Assembly: GCA_001643675.2 (NCBI GenBank)
Contig: LSRY02000028.1
Coordinates: forward strand, 496,001-560,000
DNA: 64,000 nt
Reading direction: 5' to 3'
From: Monocercomonoides exilis
Lineage: Eukaryota; Preaxostyla; Oxymonadida; Polymastigidae
Each line of letters opens with the position of its first letter. Position 1 is the first letter of the stretch. This document shows positions 47,242 through 57,231 of the stretch, piece after piece. The notes under the pieces are model-generated. The model worked only from the letters and a program-made list of their open reading frames with translations. It ran no database searches and was not told the origin of the DNA. Made by a program: the position numbers and the translations under genes.

Positions 47242-47884
47242 AGAAATTGAAGATCATCGAGAATGCACAACTTTCATGGATGAAGAAATATCAATGGATG
47301 ATAGTCTCAGCGATTGTGAAAATGACGAAAATTCAGACATTTATAAGGAAAAAATTATTGATAATTTATCTTTCGATGAGGTGGAAATTCTATTTTCTAC
47401 AAGCAAAATGTCAATGATCATAGAACAATCATACGAAAAAGAAGAAGAATCAATTAAAATGATTGAAAAAGAATTGTTGACAGATTGGTTCCCCAGGTTA
47501 TTGTCTTCGTTTGCTAAATATGCAAATAAAGTTATTGGACATTACGATCCAAAAATAAAATCCGGTTGCTGCAAGTTGTTTCAACGATTTTTAAAAGGAA
47601 GCTCATCTTCAGTCATCGAAGAAGATTCGGAAATTTTTTACAATGCTTTTTCCTCATACGGAGACCTTCAAACTAAATACGCTGGATTGTGCCTGACTCT
47701 AATTACATCGCCATGCAGTGAGGTTAGTTGCGAAAGAGTGATTTCGAGAATGAAAAATATTCTTGGAGATAAAAGGTGCTCCCTTAGCATTCAATCGTTA
47801 AATGCATTATTACAAGTTAGTTATTATTTATTTATTGATATGTTTTTGAATTTTTTTTATCTTTTCTTATGAATCCAGATATAA
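44837..47884 (+). mobile_element. hAT-family transposase gene, probably disrupted
   Basis: Exons 44837-44938, 44993-45086 and 45159 onward join in phase. Text continues to 45816, then in the same sense from about 45869 to 47815, ending after a short last exon (ATA TAA, 47879-47884; donor GTTAGT). A Cys/His zinc-finger-like region (HKYYLCPNS...CG...NHHC) near the N-terminus suits a BED-type DNA-binding domain. The RNase H-like core shows ILLDGATAANKQNT, then CDGFSAQKKAVE, the C-x2-H motif YCCNHLTNLV, and PTRWFSLYYV. The C-terminus ITSPCSEVSCERVISRMKNI is the hAT dimerisation signature. hAT enzymes cut and paste DNA with terminal inverted repeats. Two problems: a TAA at 45971-45973 in the core, and an intron near 45817-45868 that is out of phase. 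An acidic/poly-Ser insertion lies at 47090-47245. Element ends were not found. Confidence 0.8.
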
Positions 47885-50800
47885 GACACAATTGCATAGG
47901 AAAGGTTGCATTTTCAGAATAGAAGATAATTTATTGATATTGGATTTTAAAACGTAACAATCCTTAATTCACAAAAAGTCTTCAATTTTTCATAATCAAC
48001 AAATTTTTGCTTGTATTTTTTTTTTTACAAAAAGAAGTTTTTTTGGACATTAATACTTGTTGAAAACTTATTTTGGAAAGATGACACTCTCAAATTCTTT
48101 TTTTCTTTGAGTGAATCATATCCCCTTTAAAACACTTCATCCATTTACAAACAAAAACATTTCATCTGTAGATTACAGATGGCTCACTTTTGATCTAAAT
48201 GTTTCAAACAATTGTATTTATGCTTTTATTCCATTTTTATTATCTTCTTTATAATTTTGAGTGAATTTTTTTCAAAGAAATAACTTTATGAAAAGCGATG
48301 ATATTTTGAGCAGCACAGGTTGTGAATTGGTTGTACAGATGGATCGTCAAAGAAAAAAACAAATGAGTTCAAGAGAACTGAGGATGACCCATGTGCGGAT
48401 GAAACAAAATGAGGTGTAAGTGATTGTTATGATAAGGAAAAAAAAAGAAGCAGACGACGAAGTAATTGAAGGAGAAAACGTGTTTTTCACAAACTGGTTC
48501 TTCAAAAAACGCTTATTGTTAATTGTGTCTTCAATCATTTATTTCCTTGCCTATTTCTCAACAGCGTCCTGCAGCCTCATCGAATTCAGCTTGACTCAAT
48601 TATCTTTTCCCTCTGATGAACAAAGCACTGTGTGATGCCTTCTGCTCCAAGCATGTCGTAGAAAATGTCTTCGAGTGTGTTGACGCCTTGTGACTCGAAG
48701 TGGAGGATAAACGAGAACAAGTACACAAGTTGTTTCAATGGTCGTGCTGGAACCAGCTTCGAAGAAATAGCATTTCACTGCGTGTCAAGGGAGTGTACTG
48801 CAATAGAGGAGGGTCTGAAGAAGTAACAAAATTTCTTTGCATTTTTTGTTATCTTTGTTTTTGTTCAGCTTCAGTGATGGACCATGATTTGTTGATGGAA
48901 AATGAAGAAAGTCGAAGTGCAGTGAGTGAAGAGTGTGGTAGTGATTTGTTGAGCTGAAATAAGATTTGAAATGAATGAAGTGGAAGCAAATGAAGAGAAA
49001 GAGAAAGAAAACAATTGAAAAGAAAAAGATGAAGGGAGAGGAAGCACTGAGGAAGACTTAGTCGATAATGGAAAAGGACTCGATGGAAAAGGCTGATCGA
49101 ATGAAGAAGGAACAGACAGTGGAGGAAGCTCTGAGAGTTGTGTGGAGGTAGCTGCTTATATCGAACAGACTGAAGGAAATTGTGTGAATTCCATGCTAAC
49201 AACGTATTGAAACAATTCAGAATCAACAGTAACTTATATATTACGTAGTGGAGGCTAATTATTCTCTGCGATTAAGATGGAGATATGCGAGTTCATCTAA
49301 ATGTGTTCTGAACTGCAATGACCCACTTCACTCGCCAAAGAGCCATCACCCATCGCACCCTAAAATAAGTTGTGTTAGCAAAAAGCTGTTTGACAACGAT
49401 TCACTTTGCGCTTCTCCTTCACTTGCAAAATCGTCTTTCAGAAACAGCTTGCTCGTTTTTTTTTTCATTTTCGTCTTTTCCTTCTGCACCGCCTTTTCTT
49501 CATTCATGTGATTTATCCCTTTCTTTCTTCTTCGATTTCATTTTTGATTCATTCTGTAATTGATTTTTATGTTTGAATTTTGGCTCCATATCTTTAGCTT
49601 CACACTTCTTCATCAGTGGCTCTTCCGACTGTTCACTCTGCACTATCTCTGCGCTGATCGAATTTCTGTCTTCACTATTTAGCCTTTCTTCTTCTTCTTC
49701 CCTGTCTTTATTGCAGCTTTCATCGATGTTGTCGCTCCACGGGATGTTTGGTAGAGCGGCTTGACAGGTTGTTGCAATTGTTTCAGTATCAATATGATAA
49801 TTGCTGGAGATCGAATGATTTGTCAGGTGCAAAGGAGTGAATGCTGTTAAGGTGTGGATGTGATCCGATTAAAATCGTGAAAAGAAAAAAAACAATGATG
49901 ATATAGAAGAAGAATGATCTTTTGAAAATGATTTTCATGAGGAAAAAGACATCGATGATTTCGAAGAAGCAGGAAGTATATAATAGTGATCCGTTTTTTG
50001 TCGGCTTGATAATCCTGATATTTGTTTGCAGTAAAATAACGCTCTTTTCTGGAGATGAAGCAGAAGGCAGTGCAGATGCAAGGCCGGAGTGCGTCAATGG
50101 TTCAAAGGATATTGTGCCTTCATTCTCTTGTGAGAGGAAGAGTGAAGGCGACAGAGAAACCAGGGAATGGGCAAACGGGCCATGGAGCGTTCTGAAGATC
50201 TAATATAAATCTTCATCGCTTTCCCTTGTACTGTTGTAACTGATGATCATCATCAGCTTCTGCAAATTTTTCAGATGCCGTTTCTCGAACCATTCTTTTT
50301 CTTCTCTTTCTTCGAACTTCTTCTCGTTGTTGTTTAGTCGGAAACACTCATGTGGAAGAAGCTTCAACATTGAAGATGTAAAAAGCTAAAGCAGAAGAAA
50401 AAGAAGAAGAAGAAGAGGGAAAAAAAGAAGAATTGTATGATCGTTTAATGAAACGGAGAAGAAAGAGATTGAGAATAGAAGTAGAAGAAGAACATGAGGA
50501 GGAAGAGGAGGAAGAAGAATTTGAGGAGGAAGACGAAGACGAAGAAGAGGAAGAGGAAGAGGAAGAGGAAGAGGAAGAGGAAGAGGAAGAGGAGGAAGAA
50601 GAAAAGAAAGAGTTCAGAATGGGTGGAAGTTCTTATTTCTTTGAGGGTTTCAAGAGTTGCCTGTAATAGGCGAAATGAATGAATGGCTCATACAATTCTG
50701 AGATGATCCTCATTCGCCTGTTGGATGAGCAAGAAGAGAAATTGAAGGGAGGTAAGGAGATAATGGTGGCTATGCGTGCGTTGGAGCGAAAATGCTGTGG

Positions 50801-53154
50801 AAAAGATGACAGAATGGATGCTGAGGAAGAATAGGAGAGAAAGAAGAAAAGGAGGAGAAAGAAAAATAGAAGGAAGAATAATTGAAAGTTGATAAGCGAA
50901 AGAAGGTTGTTCGCATATTTGTTTTTTTCACAAATGCCTGTTCATTGTTTATACCAAAAAGAAAGAAATAAGAAGTTCGACTTGTGATGAATATTTCGTT
51001 TTTGTGTTGAATCAAAAAAATCATAAACTTTTTGAAGAAAAACTTCTTGGGCTTTTCTTTTTCCATTTTTTCTTTTTTTTTCCCAACAATATGGTATTAT
51101 TTATTGGTATGAAAATTAGATTCGATAACACGACAATTCTATCAGTTTTTAAAAAATGTGTTGGTGTATTTTGCTTTGTTTCTTTACTCTTCATTAATTA
51201 CATAATATCACATTAATTTATATTATAAAGGAAAATTTATTTTCAACTTAACAAAATGTTAGCATTTTCACAATGAAAAATCATAGGATTAATGAGTTTT
51301 AATGAAGATACAATGAAGTTTTTAGTTCCATATAAAAAAACAAACATTTTTGGTTGATTCTTAAGTTTTAAAGTTTGAAGGCATTTTATGTTTTTCTTTG
51401 ACATTAATCTCTTCATAAAATTTTGCCTTTTCAAAGCTAATAAAAACAACAAACAAAAAGTTTAAAATAAATTGATTTTGAAACGCGAATTGAAATGTAA
51501 TAATATGTTCTTTTTCAAATAGAATAAGTTCAAATCGAATTCGTATAAAAATAAAAATGGATTTCATTTAACCAACGAAAAAAATTGAGAATAACATTTC
51601 TTATAAATTCAAAGGAGAAAAACAGATTTAAAAAGTTTGAGCAATCGGTGATAACAAAGAATGTGAAAATGCAAACATTAAAACTATTTATTAAGACATT
51701 TTAATTTAAGAAAATGTGAAAAAGTCTATTTTTTCTCTTAAATCAAAAAAGATATTGTAATGGGTTTTTCGGCAATATATATATAAAATTTTATAAAATT
51801 TTAAATACTGAAAATTTCAAATTTTTTCCTAATTGAAATATTTTTGGTATTATTAAAAACAATGATAAAAAATTTTATTTTTTCAAATTAATTTTTTTCT
51901 TTGACAAGAGTAATTCAATTTGACGGACGTGACGAGGGATTTTTTCACTTGTAACACAGGCTTAAAAGAGACAAAATTTGAGGATAAAAAATTGAGTGTG
52001 TTTTTAACACTCTAAGTTTCGTCTATTTTTTATAACTTTTCAAAAACTTCATTGTTTATTTATCCATTTATTTTATACATATAAACTACCCTCAATTTAA
52101 ATAAAAACTCAAAGAACAGTATAACAAAAATTAATGAATATTATTAGGTTTCATTGATGTCCTTTAAGTTTCATTATGCCAACAAAATTATAAACCATGA
52201 TTTTTTAACGAAAAAATATGATTACATATTTTATCACCCAGTTTTTAATAAAATAAAAACGAGAGCTAATACCTTTGGTTTTTAATATGGAAAAATAAAA
52301 TGTATATTGCGTTTCGAGTACTTTTTCATTTCAAAGCAAGATTGCATTTGTAAATGGAATCACATCGAGGAAATCATTTTTGAACAGAACAGACGATATT
52401 ATTTGATATGGAATAAAATTTTTTGCTTTCTGAATTTTGTTCTATTCTTCTCTAACAAATATTTTTCTCAGTTTTTGAATTTTTCTGTATTTTTTTGACA
52501 TAGGAATGCAAGATTTCTCATGATAAGGTTGTGGAAAAAGTTTGGAACAAATCTCAGTTTTTTTCATAATTGCAAAAATATTGTCCCATATGTTTTTAAA
52601 AATCTTAAATTAATTCTTATTTAATAAAAAAATATGATATTCAACAAAAAATATTGTAAAAAAAATTGATTTATTATATTTTCTTTGACTGAAATCCAAT
52701 TACGATAAAAAAATTGAAAATTTTTATTTGCATCAATTTCTCGATAAGAGATTTCCCGGTCAATCGACAGCAAACATGTTAATTTTTTGAGTTGCGAAGG
52801 CTAAGTTATGGAAGATTAATTATGATTTGATTGAAGAAAAAGTTTGAAACAAATTGTTCTTTTTTTCATAAATACAAAAAATTTATCCCAAATAACAAAT
52901 TCAAATAAGTATCAAAACGTGATTTATTTATCAAAAAAGAAACTGTTCAAAATTTTAGAAACTAATTTCTTTTTCAAAACAATTTGAGTAATAAAAATTT
53001 TTATTTCATCGTTGATAAAATTAAAAATTATCAAGGTTACAAACTTTTTATTCATGATGTTTTCCAAAATTTCACTTTTTCGAATGTTAAAAACAAAAGT
53101 ATTATGAATGATAATAAAATAAAACAAAAATTTTAACATTTGACTGTAATGAAA
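47885..53154. other. Long gene-poor AT-rich stretch with low-complexity and possible gene remnants
   Basis: No complete gene is supported over 5.3 kb. From 48600 to 50700 the G+C content rises and several short frames appear on both strands. One plus reading (from ATG 48617: NKALCDAFCSKHVVENVFE) continues past one TGA. Purine-rich tracts coding Glu/Lys runs occur at 50400-50610. These look like decayed coding DNA. From 51200 to 53150 the sequence is extremely AT-rich; two diverged direct copies of about 55 bases (AAAAAGTTTGRAACAAAT, then TTTTTTTCATAA) lie at about 52535 and 52833. No RNA gene was recognised. Confidence 0.45.
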
Positions 53155-53760
53155 TTAACCAAATTTACATTGTGAAAAGTCCATTTCTGGATGTGCTGCC
53201 ATAAACTTCTTTAACATTTCTTGCTTTTGCAATTCTTCACTTGTTGGAAGACCTTTTCTTTTAGCTTCCTGATCATACATCATTTTTTCAACGAGAGAAC
53301 GAGCTTCTGGATCTAGATCACTCAATTTAGATGTTTCTGGCTCAATTTTCGTTACATCAACTTCTTCAAACCCAACACAAGGGCTTTTCCACCATCTCTG
53401 ATCTCCACTTTTTTGAATGAACAGTGTCAGATTCTCTCTTTCTTCCAGTTGCCAGCTTGATTCGGACGGAATAACTGGCTCTGTAAAATCTGCATCAAGA
53501 ATTGGAGGTTGTCCTTTAACCGCAATAAAAAGATGTTTCGTTTCTATTTTGATATCCAATTGCTTGGGAGGAGTTCCTTTAGGCACTTTCATTTCCAAAG
53601 TCATATCTCGTAGTGTTTGAGTCCAAGTGTAAGGTGCTATGCATAATTTAAAAAAATTTCATTATTTTTTGTGAAATGAAAATGCAAACTCACCTTTCTT
53701 CAAAGAAGATGATACAGATGATGATGGAGATTCTGTGTTTTCAATTGGTGTTGCGGACAT
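53155..53760 (-). CDS. NUDC: NudC-like CS-domain chaperone
   Basis: Exon 1 (53760-53694) and exon 2 (53636-53155) join in phase with a consensus donor GTGAGT and acceptor GCATAG to give 182 residues. The CS (p23-like) domain starts at APYTWTQTLRDMTLEM and includes VIPSESSWQLEE and WWKSPCVGFEEVDVTKIEP. The C-terminal helix TSKLSDLDPEARSLVEKMM, then GLPTSEE, then HPEMDFSQCKF, is the NudC-specific ending of animal NUDC. NudC proteins are Hsp90-linked co-chaperones that support dynein and LIS1 stability in the cytoplasm. The protein is shorter than animal NUDC because it lacks the long N-terminal coiled coil. It is divergent from RFC3, with 81 bases between the two ATGs. Confidence 0.93.
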
Positions 53761-53841
53761 TCAAGAAAAGAATTGAAAACAAAAAAATTGAACAATAATG
53801 ATAGATCAAAATATCCCTTTGTTAAAAGCGTTTATTTCAAG

Positions 53842-55528
53842 ATGGCTCTGCTCATTGATAAATATCGACCAACAAACGCGGATCAATTAGATTTTAACGT
53901 ACCGCTAGCAAAAAGATTGCAGAAGATGGCTTCAGAAGGTGATTTCCCCCATTTATTATTTTATGGACCACCTGGATGTGGAAAAAAGACACGTGTCATG
54001 GTTTTACTTCGTTCTGTTTTTGGGCCTTCTATCGATAAGGTTTGATGAATAAACATTTCATTTTTTAAAGTTTTTCCCCCGATATATTGCATCTAATCCG
54101 CTTAGCTGGTTGTTGAAACGAGACAATTGAAAAAAGGAACATCTTCTTCTACTTTTGAAATCACGTTAATTTCTTCACCTCACCACATCGAAGTTAGCCC
54201 TTCAGATGCGGGAAGTGCAGATAGATTTGTTGTTATGGAGTTAATTAAAGAAGTTGCTCAATCGCTTCCTTTAGATGTTACAGAATCGACAGGATCCCAA
54301 GGGCTATTTTCTTCAATGCCAGCAGAAAAAGACAAAAATGCTATGGAAATTGATGGATCAGATAAATCTTCAAGCTCTACAACAACCACTACTGACTCAA
54401 AAGGATTATTCAAAAGTTTGAAACATTGATTATTTCAATATTATTGAATTTCATCACTTTTATTAAAATTACCTTCATTCTTATATACAATTGGGAAAAT
54501 ATTTTTATTTCATTTTTAAGTTGTTATTTTGTCTGGGGCAGATCTTTTGTCAAAACAAGCTCAACATGCGCTTAGGCGAACAATGGAAAAATACATGGCG
54601 ACGTGCAGACTTATTTTGATCTGCGAATCAACATCGAAGATTATTCCTCCACTGATTTCTCGTTGCCTGCTGATTCGATGCTCTGCTCCAACAGATGAAG
54701 AAATAGTATCGATTCTTCAGAAAGTCGGGGAAAGCGAATTTGGTGGAGGAAGCTCAAGCTTTTCTTCGTCTTCCACAAAAGGAGTTCCAGCAGTCTCACC
54801 TGAACTGGCAAAAAATATTGCACGTCAGAGTGAAGGCAATTTGCGTCGAGCGCTGCTGATGCTTGATGCATGCCGTGCTGTGAAAGGTGGAAGTCCTTCT
54901 GCTTCGTCTTCGCGAGGAGGCTCATCGGGGATTGTTCTCGAAGGATCGATGATGATTCCTGTTCCAGATTGGGAAGTGGCTGTCGAAGACATTGCGAAGT
55001 CGATTGCAGCGGAACAAAGTGCGAAACAGTGTGTCACCATTTTTGAAATATTAATTGCAATTTGTGTTCTTTCCGACTTTATGAATTCTTCATGAATAAC
55101 ATTTTTCTTTTTATAACTGTAGAGTTCTTGAAGTCCGGAAAAAACTTTATGAATTGCTTGTAAATTGCATTCCTGCAGATGTCATTATGCAACGCCTGAG
55201 CAGTAAATTATGGGAGCTGAGCGATGGCTCTATCAAAGATCAAATAGCTTACTGGGCTGGGTTCTTTGTATGAATTCATAATTAATGTTAAAAATACCTT
55301 TTATTATAAAAACTTATAATTTCCTTTAAAATCTTCTTTTTAATTCTTTCAATTATATAGGAGCATCGTTGTCAATTAGGTACGAAACCAATCATTCATA
55401 TTGAAGCATTTATCACAAAATATATGGCCATACAAAAAGCGTTTTTGCTTGGTGCATTTCCGCGTCGTACCATTGACCATCCTGCTTCTGATTCATTTAC
55501 ATCTTCACCATCTTCATTGCTTTCATAA
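53842..55528 (+). CDS. RFC3: Replication factor C subunit 3 (clamp loader)
   Basis: Exons 53842-54039, 54106-54415, 54521-55028, 55123-55267 and 55361-55528 join in phase to give 442 residues. It begins MALLIDKYRPTNADQLDF, as human RFC3 begins MSLWVDKYRP. Walker A is GPPGCGKKT at about residues 42-50. HHIEVSPSDAGSADRFVV, then SKQAQHALRRTMEKYM, then SRCLLIRCSAPTDEEI follow the family closely, and the collar region has LEVRKKLYELLVNCIP. RFC3 is the subunit that, with RFC1, 2, 4 and 5, loads PCNA at primer ends. A Ser/Thr-rich insertion at about 130-165 sits just before the strand that should carry the Walker B region (IVILSGADLL), so the usual acidic pair is not obvious there. An upstream in-frame ATG at 53773 is unlikely, since homology starts at 53842. 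Confidence 0.93.
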
Positions 55529-55729
55529 GTTCGAAATTTGTTTTATTCAATTATCTCTCAATCTTTTCAGAAAAAATTTCACTTACATTGCCTTTAATTT
55601 TTCATTCACATCACAATTTTCACTTCAGCATAAAACACCTCATTTTCCAATCGAATAAATTCTAAATACTTCATAAATCAATTTTTATGTAATTAATGTT
55701 ATTTTAATGATCAACTGATCAAATTGGAT

Positions 55730-57191
55730 ATGGAATTGGAATTTCTCAATTCACACCTTGACGGAGATAATTTAACACTTGAGAATGTTGATAAATTGTT
55801 GGAAGAAGTCTCGCTAACAATTGCAACCATCGAACAGCAAGTATATTTGTTGAAATTTGTAATTTTTAACAAAACGCTTTTATTTTACAACATTATTTTG
55901 AATGTTCTTAGAAAAAGGAAGCTGACGAAAAAAAAATTAGAGAAGAAGAAGAACGAAAGAAGCAGGTTGACGCAATTGGAAAAGAGATTTTGAAAATAAT
56001 GTTTGAAAACAAAAGATTTTTGACATATAATTTTTTCAATAAACATTGTTAGCGATTCCATTAAGCAGCGAAATAATTCTGAAGAATTTTCTGAGCGAGT
56101 TACAGCACTAGATTTTCTCGTACAGCTAAATGTTCAACTTCAGAAACTTATTGAGTATTCGCCGGATTCTCCTCTCATTTCAAGCAGTAAAGAATCACTC
56201 ATAACATTAGGAAATTCCATGCTAAAAAGATATTCTGAGTTTGAAAAATTATCTATTATTTGAATGTCATACGTTTATTCTTTTTTCAGAGACTTTCGGC
56301 ATTTATTGAGACGAGCACGTTATCCAAATAATCCAATGATGTTGACTGAAAATATAAATGCAAACACTAAGTCATCAAACATACAATCAGCAAAGAATAA
56401 ATCGATAAAATCTAAGACAAAAGAATCAATTTCGTCAATAGCTGTTAATAGTCCATCAGAAGATGAAAGCGCTTTGAGAAAAAGAACAAAAACACCCAAG
56501 AGAATGCGCTCTGGAAAACACGAAAAAGAAGAATCAGAATCTGATACAGAAGATGAAGAAGAACACAAAAGCAAACTGAAAGAGAAAAAAGAGAAGGCGA
56601 AGGATTCATCTAAAGCAAAACATAAACCACTTAAATTAAAGGAGAAGGATTCAGAGAATGAGGAGGAAGAAGAAGATGAATCATCTAACTTGTCCGAAAA
56701 CGAAAGCGAAGGCGATGAAGATGAAGATGAAGATGAAAGCAATATCCACTCAGGTGCTCAAGCACAACAAGAATCTTTGTCCATTGCACTTCAGAAAAGT
56801 CTTCATCTCCTTTCTCTTATTCTTCTTAAAGTTCAGGTAATCATCTCGCAAGCCAATTCAATTTCTATTCCACCTCATTTTTCTATCAACTCTTCTGCTT
56901 CTTCTGCTTCTTCTGCTTCTTCTTCTTCTTCCTCTCAATTCAAAGATGAAAATCAATCACCTTTCCAATTCTCAGAGCTGTCCAAACCTTTCCTTTCTTC
57001 CTCTCTTCCTCTGCCAATTGCGCTGCTTGCAGAGCCGCTGATTGATCGAACAATATTTTTCTTCTGTGCCGATGATCCAACATCCACAAAAACAGACAAC
57101 AGAAACGAAGAAGAAGAAGAGGAAGAAGAATCATCTCTGCTTGAAGGAATCGATCTTCCACCTCATCTCAAAAAAACAAAGCAAACTTCAA

Positions 57192-57231
<40 letters not shown>

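Noticed and set aside
47076-47270. Minus-strand Lys-rich frame opposite the hAT poly-Ser run
   Set aside because: It is the reverse complement of the Ser microsatellite; only the plus frame continues into transposase motifs.
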